A DNA stretch of 24,340 nt from JBEVMS01 sp040508515 (GTDB lineage: Bacteria > Pseudomonadota > Gammaproteobacteria > Xanthomonadales > Rhodanobacteraceae), in NCBI GenBank assembly GCA_040508515.1, contig JBEVMS010000143.1:1-24340 (forward strand), given 5' to 3'. A program made the position numbers and the translations under genes. Of the stretch, positions 1 through 7,398 are shown in pieces. How positions within the stretch are numbered: position 1 is the stretch's first letter; each line of letters begins with the position of its first letter. The notes below the pieces were generated by a model. It was not told the DNA's origin, ran no database searches, and worked only from the letters and a program-made list of their open reading frames with translations.

Positions 1-215
1 AACCGGCTTGCCCAAACAAGGCCATTTCGCTGGGCGAGGAGTTCTACGTGATCGATCCGGCGCTCTGCACCGAGTGCGTCGGTCACTATGATGAGCCGCA
101 ATGCGTGGTGGTGTGCCCGGTCGAATGCATCGAGACCGACGCGGCCAACCCGGAAACCCCGGCGCAGTTGCAACTCAAGTACCAGCACCTGATGGCCAAG
201 AACACGCGTGGATGA
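1..215 (+). CDS. YfhL-family 2[4Fe-4S] ferredoxin, C-terminal part
   Basis: Small iron-sulfur electron carrier, cut by the left edge of the window; the reading frame starts at base 3 and ends at a TGA at 213-215. The 70 visible codons begin inside the first cluster motif (PACPN). They continue with the second cluster, C-x2-C-x8-C-x3-CP (CTECVGHYDEPQCVVVCP). The eight-residue insertion between the second and third cysteines of this cluster is typical of YfhL/Allochromatium-type ferredoxins. The protein would be cytosolic; its redox partner cannot be told from here. The next gene on this strand starts about 470 bases downstream, so it is probably not in the same operon. The family call is firm; start and promoter lie outside the window. 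Confidence 0.92.
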   Translation, partial: PACPNKAISLGEEFYVIDPALCTECVGHYDEPQCVVVCPVECIETDAANPETPAQLQLKYQHLMAKNTRG

Positions 216-219
216 GGGC

Positions 220-250
220 GCGGGTTGCGAGCGGTCGCTGGCCCGCCTTT
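220..250 (+). terminator. possible weak terminator hairpin after the ferredoxin gene
   Basis: Five bases after the ferredoxin stop, GCGGG at 220-224 can pair with CCCGC at 242-246. An inner stem, GCGA 227-230 with TCGC 235-238, closes a four-base loop. A short CTTT follows at 247-250. The T tract is only three bases long, so this could equally be a chance structure in GC-rich DNA. Confidence 0.3.
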
Positions 251-682
251 ACCGCCTGAGCGGGCGCCTTGCGCAAAACTGTGACGACTCCGGATGGCTC
301 ACACAAAGTCACGGCGTCCCCAGCGCCAAGCTGCGCGTCACCACGCTGGTGGGAGGGTGGGACCAGGCTGGCCTTGCCTGTGACGGGCGGCGACATGTCG
401 GGTGGGCCCGGAAAAGTTAGGGCCTCGGCGGCGCTCATGGACGGCTAGCACGGGGTTGCCAACGCGATTAGATCGCACAGTGCCGGGCTGATCGGATGAG
501 TTATCGCTTGTAAGATGGTGAGCGCTGCGGCTATATGAACCCGATGGCCTCAAATCCACGCAACAACGCGCCCGTAGCTGCCCGCGATCCGCGCTGGCCA
601 TCGGGCTTGGGCTAGATGATGCAACGATGCCGATGCGCGGTCGCCGATACGCGCGACCTAGGCCCTCGGCAGTGAGGTGACA
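251..682. other. intergenic stretch with no convincing gene
   Basis: About 430 bases between the ferredoxin hairpin and the lactonase gene. Open frames here are short, lack good ribosome binding sites and do not resemble known proteins; the longest runs antisense into the lactonase gene. A perfect 10-bp palindrome, CGACATGTCG, lies at 391-400. GCCGATAC at 643-650 looks like a sigma-28 -10 element but has no matching -35. I see no tRNA or recognisable structured RNA. It may be upstream regulatory DNA or decayed coding sequence. Confidence 0.5.
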
Positions 683-1543
683 ATGAAACTCTGGTCGCTG
701 ATGGGCAACTCGCAGCAACTCGATGGCGGCGCGATGTTCGGCAACGCGCCCAAAGCCCTGTGGTCGCACTGGATCGAGCCGGATGAGCTCAATCGCATTC
801 CACTGGCTTGCCGCTGCCTGCTGGTGACCGATTTGGACGGCCGCAATGTGCTGTTCGAAACCGGCATTGGCGCGTTCTTCCCGCCGGCACTGCGCGAGCG
901 CTATGGCGTGCGCGAGTCGACGCATGTGCTGCTGGAATCGCTGGCTGCCGTGGGGCTACGTCATGACGACATTGACGCGGTGGTGTTGTCGCATCTGCAT
1001 TTCGATCATGCCGGCGGCCTGCTTGCGGCCTGGCAGCGCGATACGCCACCACGCTTGCTGTTTCCCAATGCACGCTTTCTTATCGGCGCCGCGCACTGGC
1101 AGCGTGCGCTCGATCCTCATCCGCGCGATCGCGCTTCATTCATTCCCGAACTGCCGGAATTGCTGCAGGCTAGCGGCCGACTGGAGCGGGTCGAGGGTGA
1201 GTACTCGCAGACACTCGGACGCGCGGTTCGCTTTCATTTTTCAGACGGCCATACGCCCGGACTGATGCTTTCCGAAGTGGCTGGCATGCTTTTCTGCGCC
1301 GATCTGATTCCCGGACGCTACTGGGTGCATTTGCCGATCACGATGGGCTATGACCGCTGGCCGGAGCGGCTCATCGAGGAAAAGCAGCAACTGCTTGATC
1401 AGGCGATCGATCGTGAGCTGAGCCTGTTTTTTACCCATGATCACGAATGTGCGGCGGCACGCGTGTTGCGCGATGCGCGTGGTCGCTATACCAGCGTCGA
1501 CGAGCGGCGCGAGCTGATCGGTGAGACGGTCTCGGCAGCATGA
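683..1543 (+). CDS. YtnP-like MBL-fold lactonase / hydrolase
   Basis: Metallo-beta-lactamase-fold hydrolase of about 286 aa. The zinc motif HxHxDH is seen as SHLHFDH (residues 103-109). Further likely metal ligands are H190 in SDGHTPG, D207 in CADLIP and the histidines in FFTHDH near residue 252. The N-terminal GGAMFG..PK.LW and the MGYDRWP segment match the YtnP branch, in which Bacillus YtnP degrades N-acyl-homoserine lactones. Activity on quorum signals here is inferred, as related members have other substrates. No signal peptide is seen. ATG 683 is preferred over an in-frame GTG at 677 because GAGG at 674-677 is well placed for it. The stop overlaps the start of the next gene by 4 nt (ATGA), implying translational coupling. 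Confidence 0.85.
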   Translation: MKLWSLMGNSQQLDGGAMFGNAPKALWSHWIEPDELNRIPLACRCLLVTDLDGRNVLFETGIGAFFPPALRERYGVRESTHVLLESLAAVGLRHDDIDAVVLSHLHFDHAGGLLAAWQRDTPPRLLFPNARFLIGAAHWQRALDPHPRDRASFIPELPELLQASGRLERVEGEYSQTLGRAVRFHFSDGHTPGLMLSEVAGMLFCADLIPGRYWVHLPITMGYDRWPERLIEEKQQLLDQAIDRELSLFFTHDHECAAARVLRDARGRYTSVDERRELIGETVSAA

Positions 1544-2589
1544 CACGGTCCCCGTCACGCAAGCTGGCCAAGCATGGCCCGGGTATCGTGTTGCGCGGCC
1601 TGGGCGGATTACTGTTGCTGGCGGCGCTGGTACTGGTGGCGTCGACCGAGCATGGCGTGATGCTCTATCGCCAGGCGCTGGACCGGCCGGGTGGCGAGGT
1701 GCTGGATCTGGGCAGTGCCGCGCCAGCGCAGCCGCTACGGGATGGCACGTTGGTACGCGTATCGGGTCTTCCGGTTATCGCGCAGCCGCCCCTGGATGTT
1801 CAGTTCAACCTGAGCGCTGATGCGCCGGTGTTGATCCGCCAAGTCGAGATGTTGCAATGGCGCGAGGTGCGCATTGGCGATCAGTTGCATTACGAAATGG
1901 ACTGGGTCGATCGGCCGCTGGCGTCGGAAAATTTTAGCCAGCCGGCCGGGCATCGCAATCCCGGCGCTTTCCCGATCCAGGGGCAACGGTTCGAGGCGGG
2001 CGCGGTTCGCCTGGGTGGATTCATACTGGCGCCGGCGTTGGTGCAGCAGCTTCCCGGCAGCGTGCCGGTGGTGCCTCACATGGATGCGTTGCCGGCCAAT
2101 CTCGCCGCCAGTTTTTCGCTTCATGGCAACTATCTGGTGACCAGCGCCCAGCCGGCAACTCCGCGCCTGGGTGATCTGCGCATCAGTTGGAGGGCGGTAC
2201 CGCGGCAAGTGCTGACCGTGCTTGCTGCCGTGACTGCCGGCACGTTGGCGCCGATCAGCTCCGGCGAGGACGCACATCGCTTCGATATCCAGCTCGGTGA
2301 GCGCCCGTTGATCGACGTGATGCCGCAACTGCCGCCACCACCCACCGGCGTTGCCGTGCGACGCGAACTGGCGATCGTGCTCGGGTTGCTGGGCGGCGCG
2401 CTGCTGCTATGGCGTCCGGGCCGCAGTCTCATGGCGCAGCTGCGGGGCGCGGCTGCCGGCGTGCTGCCGGTGGCGGTGATCGGCGCGGTGATTTGGCTGG
2501 GTAGCGACCGGGTTGCGGTGCTGGCCTGGCTGACACTGGCCTTGCTGGCGCTGATCGTGCTGCTATGGCGCCGGCGCGATCCGCGCTGA
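1540..2589 (+). CDS. TMEM43-family membrane protein
   Basis: Membrane protein of 349 aa. It has one N-terminal hydrophobic segment (about residues 16-34), a large central non-membrane region, and three C-terminal hydrophobic segments from about residue 278 to a basic end (LLWRRRDPR). This layout and motifs such as FNLSADAPVLIRQVEMLQW and NPGAFP fit the TMEM43/LUMA family (Pfam DUF1625). The bacterial role of this family is not established; links to membrane integrity or small-molecule stress have been suggested. The start codon overlaps the lactonase stop by 4 nt, so the two are probably translated from one mRNA. The family call rests on topology and sequence pattern only. Confidence 0.75.
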   Translation: MTRSPSRKLAKHGPGIVLRGLGGLLLLAALVLVASTEHGVMLYRQALDRPGGEVLDLGSAAPAQPLRDGTLVRVSGLPVIAQPPLDVQFNLSADAPVLIRQVEMLQWREVRIGDQLHYEMDWVDRPLASENFSQPAGHRNPGAFPIQGQRFEAGAVRLGGFILAPALVQQLPGSVPVVPHMDALPANLAASFSLHGNYLVTSAQPATPRLGDLRISWRAVPRQVLTVLAAVTAGTLAPISSGEDAHRFDIQLGERPLIDVMPQLPPPPTGVAVRRELAIVLGLLGGALLLWRPGRSLMAQLRGAAAGVLPVAVIGAVIWLGSDRVAVLAWLTLALLALIVLLWRRRDPR

Positions 2590-2627
2590 ACGACGTGTAC
2601 GTCAACGACTGATTTCAGGAGCAAGCC

Positions 2628-3029
2628 ATGCATATCAGTGGAATTTATCTGGCGTTGGCGGTGCTGTTGGTGCTGGGCTTGGCGGCGCGGGTGGTCTGGT
2701 TGCGCAATCTTCGCCAGGTGCCGTTGGGCGATGGCGGCATCCCGGAGCTAGCCAAGGCGATCCGTGCGCATGCCAACGCGGTGGAATATTTACCGCTGGG
2801 TCTGCTCGCCCTGGTAGTGCTGGAATGGGACCAGACCCGGCCCCTATGGCTGCATCTGCTCGGTAGCGGCCTGCTGCTGGGGCGGCTTCTGCATGCTTGG
2901 GGCCTGTCGCATCATCGCGGCTACTCGTTCGGGCGTGCGGTAGGCATGGCGCTGACTTGGCTGAGCATGCTGCTGATGGCCGGGCTGATCGTGTGGCGGC
3001 ACGTGCTGTGGGCGCTACTCAGCCCGTGA
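2628..3029 (+). CDS. MAPEG-family membrane protein
   Basis: Small integral membrane protein of 133 aa with four hydrophobic segments at about residues 4-25, 47-65, 71-92 and 104-130. The segment RAHANAVEYLPLGLLALVVLE between the first two helices is the MAPEG signature (R.HaN..E..P), seen in membrane glutathione transferases and eicosanoid enzymes. Bacterial members are often annotated as glutathione S-transferase-like, but the substrate here is unknown. An AGGAG Shine-Dalgarno sequence precedes the ATG. It lies 38 nt after the TMEM43-like gene, so it probably closes a three-gene operon. Its end converges with the EAL-HDOD gene, with only 22 bases between stops. Confidence 0.85.
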   Translation: MHISGIYLALAVLLVLGLAARVVWLRNLRQVPLGDGGIPELAKAIRAHANAVEYLPLGLLALVVLEWDQTRPLWLHLLGSGLLLGRLLHAWGLSHHRGYSFGRAVGMALTWLSMLLMAGLIVWRHVLWALLSP

Positions 3030-3051
3030 GTGTTCACCGCCGAAGCGGGGG

Positions 3052-4332
3052 TCAGCGCGAGTTCTGGTCGGCGTAGGTGTAGACGTGATCGGCCCACTGG
3101 GTGGCTTCGAGATAGATTCCGGCCATCCGACGGATGCGCTGCGGTTGCGCCTCGGCGGCGCCCAGTTCGCCCGCTTCCCAGGCGTAGATCTGTTCCAGCA
3201 GCGGAGCGAACGGGCCGCGTCCGTCGATCAGCCCTTCGCGGATTTCGCGCGCCAGCGGCAGATGACTGAGCACAAATTCCATCGGCGCGCACATCACCGT
3301 ATCGAGCAGCGACAGCAGTCCGGCCATGAAGGCCATTTCCTGCTGCTCCGGGGCCATGCCCTGGGCCAGCGTTTCGCACATGTGCGCGCGGATCAGCGCG
3401 GCGCGCAGCAGCTCCGGCGGGCGGTCGTCCATGCCGCTGAGCGCCATGGTGTAGATCCAGTTGCGCATGCGCGAGACGCCGAAGAAGATCGCCGCCTGCT
3501 GCACTGACTTGAGCTGCCGCGGCAGCGCGAAATAGGCGGAGTTGACGCAGCCCAGCAGCTTGTAGCTCAGCACGGCGTCGTCGCGCACGATCTCGCCCAG
3601 TTCGACCGGGCCGGGATTGTTCTCTTGCAGTGCGCTCATCAGGCGCAGCAGGCTGGCGCGGTTGGCGGTCAACACCGGCACTTCGACCTGCTCGGGCAGT
3701 AGGAGGTGGCGGCCCTGCACCGCCTGGATTGGCAGCAACTGGCAGCGTGCGAAGATTTCATCGTCATCGACATGGCCGGCGATCACGCCCAATCCGCGCG
3801 CGTGCAGTTGCTCGCTGCGGCGGGTCAGCGTGGCGGCGTCCAGCGCGCCGGCGTCCAGCCGCACATGCTGGGCTAACGTCAGCAGCGGCTCGAGGTTGCC
3901 ATACGGCTCGCTGCAGCCCGGATCAAGCTCGGCCAGGTCAAGCAGTAGCGAGCACCCGCGGTGCGACAGTTGTTGCAGGCGCTGCATCAAGGGCGCATCG
4001 CCGATACTGGCCGGCTCCACGATGATGCCCAGCCGCGGGTGATGCGCCAGCACATCGGTCTGATCCAGCAGCAACTGGCGCGAGAGGCGCAAGAATGCGC
4101 GGTTGCCACGAACCAGCCGAGTCATCGCACCGTCGGTGATGGTGGACAGCACGCGCTGCATGAGCAGCGTTTCCTCGTCGGGCTGCAGCGTTTCGCGATG
4201 GAACAGAAGTTCGTAGGCGAACAGTTCGCGATGATGATCCAGCATCGGGCTGCGTACCACCGGCAGGGGCAGTTCGGAAGTCAGCACGGAGGCGTCGTCG
4301 CCGGAAATCGGGGGGGCGGTGCTTGTACTCAT
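3052..4332 (-). CDS. degenerate EAL plus HDOD signalling protein (CdgJ/YuxH-like)
   Basis: Protein of 426 aa with an EAL-like domain (about residues 25-215) followed by an HDOD domain (about 220-410). In the EAL part the first glutamate survives in FAYELLF (E41). The lysine of the usual K-I-D is arginine (HVRLD), the AEGVE motif reads AGHVD, and the DDFG motif is reduced to LLLDLAEL. Phosphodiesterase activity is therefore unlikely; a binding or scaffold role fits better. The architecture matches Vibrio CdgJ and Bacillus YuxH; CdgJ-type proteins affect motility. The gene follows flgN on the same strand after 98 bases, so it may be a distal gene of the flgMN operon. No clear promoter of its own is visible. 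The start has a weak ribosome site and could be shifted. Confidence 0.85.
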   Translation of the reverse strand: MSTSTAPPISGDDASVLTSELPLPVVRSPMLDHHRELFAYELLFHRETLQPDEETLLMQRVLSTITDGAMTRLVRGNRAFLRLSRQLLLDQTDVLAHHPRLGIIVEPASIGDAPLMQRLQQLSHRGCSLLLDLAELDPGCSEPYGNLEPLLTLAQHVRLDAGALDAATLTRRSEQLHARGLGVIAGHVDDDEIFARCQLLPIQAVQGRHLLLPEQVEVPVLTANRASLLRLMSALQENNPGPVELGEIVRDDAVLSYKLLGCVNSAYFALPRQLKSVQQAAIFFGVSRMRNWIYTMALSGMDDRPPELLRAALIRAHMCETLAQGMAPEQQEMAFMAGLLSLLDTVMCAPMEFVLSHLPLAREIREGLIDGRGPFAPLLEQIYAWEAGELGAAEAQPQRIRRMAGIYLEATQWADHVYTYADQNSR

Positions 4333-4430
4333 CGTCGGTCGTCATGGCCGGGCCGGGCAGGTACGCGATATTCGCATGTCCGGGCGTGAGAGTTGACCGC
4401 AGTCGCCAATGACCGCGGCGCCACGTGGAG

Positions 4431-4877
4431 TCAAGCTTCTGCCAGCGGTACCGAGCGATGGCGTGTCATCAAGGTGCCGCTGCGGCCGTAGGTGCCACTG
4501 TCGTTGTCCTGGCCGGTCAGCACAGCCAGCGCGCGCCGAACCATGCTCAGGCGCTGGCCAACCAGGGTGCCATTGCGCAGATTGTTGTCACGGCAAATGG
4601 TCAGCGTGGCGAGCAATTGCGTCCAACTGTCTTGGACCTCCTGCGCGGCTTGCGGCGACGCGGTGGAAAGCTGCTGGCGCTCGGCGTCGAGTTGTTCGAG
4701 CCGGCGCATCAGCATCTGCTTGGCCTCACCGGCCTGGTTGAGTGCCTCGGCGTCAGCGGTACTCAGCGCCAGGCGCTCCTCATCCAGCACCTGGATCAGT
4801 TGCTGGGTGGAGGCGGTCATCTCATCGATCACCGTGCGCAGGGTATCGCCCAGCTCGGCCTGCAGAGGGGCGCTCAT
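4431..4877 (-). CDS. flgN: FlgN, export chaperone for FlgK and FlgL
   Basis: Cytoplasmic flagellar type III chaperone of 148 aa. FlgN binds the C-terminal ends of the hook-filament junction proteins FlgK and FlgL, both encoded in this window, and delivers them to the export gate. The sequence is a mostly helical, heptad-rich protein (LIQVLDEERLALSTADAEAL, then MRRLEQLDAERQQL) ending in a conserved-looking NNLRNGTLVGQRLSMVRRAL, where FlgN proteins carry N.xNG..I. Its ATG overlaps the flgM stop by 4 nt (ATGA), so it is translationally coupled to flgM and shares the sigma-28 promoter upstream of it. Confidence 0.92.
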   Translation of the reverse strand: MSAPLQAELGDTLRTVIDEMTASTQQLIQVLDEERLALSTADAEALNQAGEAKQMLMRRLEQLDAERQQLSTASPQAAQEVQDSWTQLLATLTICRDNNLRNGTLVGQRLSMVRRALAVLTGQDNDSGTYGRSGTLMTRHRSVPLAEA

Positions 4878-5185
4878 GGCGTGCGATTTATCTGGCTTTC
4901 CAGGGCGGTGATGCGATCGGCAATCAGGCTCGGATTGATGCGGTAACTGCCGTTGGCGACGGCGGCACGCAATTGTTCCACGCGCGTGATGTCGACCGGG
5001 CTCTGCGCATCAGCGCCACTGGCTTGCTGCAGCGCACGGGCCGAATCGGTCAGTTGCACGCTGTCGCTGGCTGGCCGCGAGGGCGGACCATTGCTCACGC
5101 TGGTGTCCTGGCTGCCGGGGGTGCCCGGATTGTTCTTTGCCTGCGGCAGTGCCGACAAGCTGTTGGACGAAATTGTCGTATTCAT
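4874..5185 (-). CDS. flgM: FlgM, anti-sigma-28 factor
   Basis: Negative regulator of flagellin synthesis, 103 aa. It holds the flagellar sigma factor FliA (sigma-28) until the hook is complete, then is exported through the flagellum. The N-terminal half is rich in S, P, N and G and looks disordered, as expected for an exported FlgM. The C-terminal sigma-binding part carries DSVQLTDSARALQQ and the typical VEQLRAAVANGSYRINPSLIA block near residues 68-88. AAGGA sits just upstream of the ATG. A strong sigma-28 promoter match lies about 40 bases upstream, giving the usual feedback in which FlgM is made under FliA control. flgN follows with a 4-nt overlap. Confidence 0.93.
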   Translation of the reverse strand: MNTTISSNSLSALPQAKNNPGTPGSQDTSVSNGPPSRPASDSVQLTDSARALQQASGADAQSPVDITRVEQLRAAVANGSYRINPSLIADRITALESQINRTP

Positions 5186-5225
5186 AGGTCCTTGGATTCT
5201 CTTGTGCGGTTAGGCCCTGCAAGAG

Positions 5226-5252
5226 GTATCGGCACGGTGACCTGGAACTTTA
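5226..5252 (-). promoter_or_regulatory. sigma-28 (FliA) promoter of flgMN
   Basis: Read on the minus strand: TAAAGTTC, 11 bases, GCCGATAC. Each element differs from the gammaproteobacterial FliA consensus (TAAAGTTT-N11-GCCGATAA) at one base, and the spacer length is exact. Initiation would fall near 5219, about 35 bases before the flgM ATG. The site lies in the 106-bp gap between flgA and flgM, so flgMN can be expressed separately from MCP-flgA. Confidence 0.87.
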
Positions 5253-5291
5253 TGGCTGAAAAGCGTGATCAATATGCAATTTAGGCAACAT

Positions 5292-5993
5292 TTAAGGCAA
5301 GGCACGCACTTCGCCGGCGCCGAGCACCACGCCGTCGATGATTCGACCCGAATGGGCGTTGCGCACGCGCAGTCGCTCGCCGGTATCGCCGCCGCCCAGC
5401 GCGGTAGCTGCCGTGCGCACCTCGATGCCGTCAAGCTGGGCGACCAACTGCACTTCGTCGCCATTGCGGACCACCTGGCGGCTGCTGAGCTGGCCGGGGG
5501 TGAGTACGCTGCCGGCGTTAAGCGGACGGGCCACCGAGCGGCCGGCGACCTGATCGAGGTTTTCGATGTAGCCATACCCGAGCTGGCTGACATCGCGTTC
5601 TTCGTTGCGCACGTCGCCTGGGCCGAGGCTGTCGCCGCGCGCCAGGGGACGCGTGGTGACCAGAACCTGGCGATAGACCTGCATCTGCACCGGCACATGG
5701 ATGACCCAGCCGCCGCTGCCGGGGCAGCTGATCGCGACCGATACGCGGGAGGTCGGTGTCTGCCGCGCTGGCAGCTTGGCGACCAGTGCCCGGGGGCAAC
5801 TGTTCAGGCGTAGGCGTGGGTCGAGTTGTTCGGGGACGATGACCACCCGGCCGCCATCCTTACTGTATTGCGCCCGCACCGCTTGCTCAGCGGCGGCGCG
5901 GATCTGTGGTCCGGTTGTCGGCGCCGCGTGCAGCGTGGCTGTGCTTAAGATCAGCGCCAGCGCCGAGCAGAGCAGGGCGGCGCGCCGATTCAT
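5292..5993 (-). CDS. flgA: FlgA, P-ring assembly chaperone
   Basis: Periplasmic chaperone that helps FlgI assemble into the P ring around the rod; 233 aa. A Sec signal peptide is clear: MNRRAALLCSALALILSTATLHA with probable cleavage after AHA-like residues near 23-24. The mature part contains the FlgA N-terminal region with two cysteines (NSCPRAL, AISCPGSGGW). An SAF-type domain follows (TTRPLARGDSLGPGDVRNEE, then NAGSVLTPGQL), and the protein ends with NAHSGRIIDGVVLGAGEVRAL, as FlgA proteins do. The ATG overlaps the end of the MCP gene by 4 nt, so it is probably expressed from the sigma-28-like promoter upstream of that gene. Its partner flgI lies in the divergent flgB operon. Confidence 0.93.
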   Translation of the reverse strand: MNRRAALLCSALALILSTATLHAAPTTGPQIRAAAEQAVRAQYSKDGGRVVIVPEQLDPRLRLNSCPRALVAKLPARQTPTSRVSVAISCPGSGGWVIHVPVQMQVYRQVLVTTRPLARGDSLGPGDVRNEERDVSQLGYGYIENLDQVAGRSVARPLNAGSVLTPGQLSSRQVVRNGDEVQLVAQLDGIEVRTAATALGGGDTGERLRVRNAHSGRIIDGVVLGAGEVRALP

Positions 5994-7300
5994 GCGCGGC
6001 TCTCGGCCAACAATACGGCCAATTGCGTATTGATCGTGTCGCGCTCACTGTCCAGCCGGGCCGGCATCTGCGCGGCTTGATCGAGCAGGCCGCTGCCCAG
6101 CATTTCGATGAAGCTGTTGGCTTGCTCGCGCAGCCGGGCCGCCGATTCGCGCAGCGTTTGTCCCGCGCCATGGCCGCTCAAGCGGGTGGTCAGTCGGTCC
6201 AGGCTGCGCTGGAGAACGTCGGTATCGAACCAGCGCCGGTCCAGCGAGGTGGGTTCCTGCAGGGCAAGGTCCATCGCCTGGCGCATGCTCTGCACCGATT
6301 CGCGCACAGTCAGGCTGAGGCTGGCGATGTCGTTGCCGCTCTCGCCCTCCAGCCAGTTAAGGCACAGCCGATGCGCCAGGATCGCCGCCCGGTTGAGCGA
6401 CTCGCCCTGACGGTGTGCCTCGTTCGCGCGGCGTTGCAACGCACCGAGCGCGGCTTGCACACTGGTGGCGCGGACATGCAGGGCGTCTTGGGTTTCACGC
6501 AGCGTGCGCAGTTTTTCGCTGGCGCCCTGCAGCGATTCGCCGCCTTGGCGCAGCGACTGTTCGGCTTCGGCGATGCCGCTCTGCGCGCGTTCCAGGCGTT
6601 GCAGACCTTGCTGCACGTCGCCGTCCATGTGCAGCGAAAATTCGCCGATCGAACCGGTCACCGTTTCGATCTCGGCGGTGGCCTGGGCGGTCTTTTCGGC
6701 CAATTGCTTGACCTCATCGGCGACCACGGCGAAGCCGCGGCCTGCTTCACCGGCGCGCGCCGCCTCGATCGCCGCATTGAGCGCGACCAAGTTGGTTTGG
6801 TGGGCGATCTCCTGCACGGTGGCGGTCAGCTTGCGTATCTGCGCGACCTGTTCGGACAACTGGCTCTGGTTGCGGTTCATCGCCGACAGCGCGCTGCGTA
6901 GCAGACGCAATTGGCCGTTGAGTTCGCTGATCGATGCCTGGCTGTGCTCCCCGGCACTGCTGGCGCTGGCAATGCCGCTTTGCGCCTGTTGCAGGGCTGT
7001 CGAGATCCCGGCGCTACCATCCGTCAATCGGCCGACACCGTCGCGGCTTTCGCCCGCCGATTGCTGCAGGGCGGTCTGTTCACGATTGAGCGCCTGCGCG
7101 GCGGCCAGCACCATGCTTTGCTGTTCCAGTGAATGCAACGCCACCGCCGCAGGCACGCGAGGCGTCAGCCGAGCAAGCAGCGGCGCCAACGCCGCGGCGA
7201 TGGTGGGATGCTTGCGGCTCAGCGCGGCCAGCTGGGTCTCGTTACCGGCGAGCGCGGCTTGCGTCAGGGCGGCCAGATGCTGGCTGCGGATCAGGCTCAT
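5990..7300 (-). CDS. soluble methyl-accepting chemotaxis protein without sensor or membrane domain
   Basis: Chemoreceptor-like protein of 436 aa. The conserved hairpin tip that contacts CheA and CheW is at residues 164-197 (EIAHQTNLVALNAAIEAARAG, then FAVVADEV), flanked by long helical coiled-coil arms. There is no transmembrane segment, HAMP or PAS domain, so it should act in the cytoplasm. Residues about 300-436 form a helical tail I do not recognise. It contains HRLCLNWLEG, faintly like the core of the zinc-binding CZB domain, but the other expected histidines are missing. The open frame extends upstream, yet ATG 7300 is chosen because it fits the promoter at 7334-7360 and an AGGA at 7313-7316. 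The 4-nt overlap with flgA is unusual and ties receptor synthesis to basal-body assembly. Confidence 0.88.
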   Translation of the reverse strand: MSLIRSQHLAALTQAALAGNETQLAALSRKHPTIAAALAPLLARLTPRVPAAVALHSLEQQSMVLAAAQALNREQTALQQSAGESRDGVGRLTDGSAGISTALQQAQSGIASASSAGEHSQASISELNGQLRLLRSALSAMNRNQSQLSEQVAQIRKLTATVQEIAHQTNLVALNAAIEAARAGEAGRGFAVVADEVKQLAEKTAQATAEIETVTGSIGEFSLHMDGDVQQGLQRLERAQSGIAEAEQSLRQGGESLQGASEKLRTLRETQDALHVRATSVQAALGALQRRANEAHRQGESLNRAAILAHRLCLNWLEGESGNDIASLSLTVRESVQSMRQAMDLALQEPTSLDRRWFDTDVLQRSLDRLTTRLSGHGAGQTLRESAARLREQANSFIEMLGSGLLDQAAQMPARLDSERDTINTQLAVLLAESRA

Positions 7301-7333
7301 AAGCAAGGCAATTCCTAATGGTCGTATCCCGCC

Positions 7334-7360
7334 AGATCGTCGGGATGTGCGAAAACTTGA
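7334..7360 (-). promoter_or_regulatory. sigma-28-like promoter of the MCP-flgA operon
   Basis: Read on the minus strand: TCAAGTTT, 11 bases, GACGATCT. The -35 matches consensus at 7 of 8 bases, the -10 at 5 of 8, and the spacer is exactly 11. Initiation near 7327 would leave a leader of about 27 bases that includes AGGA before ATG 7300. It is weaker than the cheV and flgM sites, but its -35 octamer is identical to that of the divergent cheV promoter. Confidence 0.55.
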
Positions 7361-7398
7361 GGAAGCAAGGCACATGCCAGCGTCTTGGACGGTTCAAT

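Noticed and set aside
643..650. GCCGATAC resembling a sigma-28 -10 box upstream of the lactonase gene
   Set aside because: The sequence 11 bases upstream (ACGATGCC) bears no likeness to TAAAGTTT, so it is probably chance.
338..925. Long antisense open frame across the gap and the lactonase start
   Set aside because: Arg- and His-rich composition typical of a GC-rich shadow frame; it overlaps a well-supported gene on the other strand and has no family resemblance.
3025..3052. CCGC-TTCG-GCGG stem (minus strand) between the convergent MAPEG and EAL-HDOD genes
   Set aside because: Only four pairs and no T tract on either strand; not enough to call a terminator.
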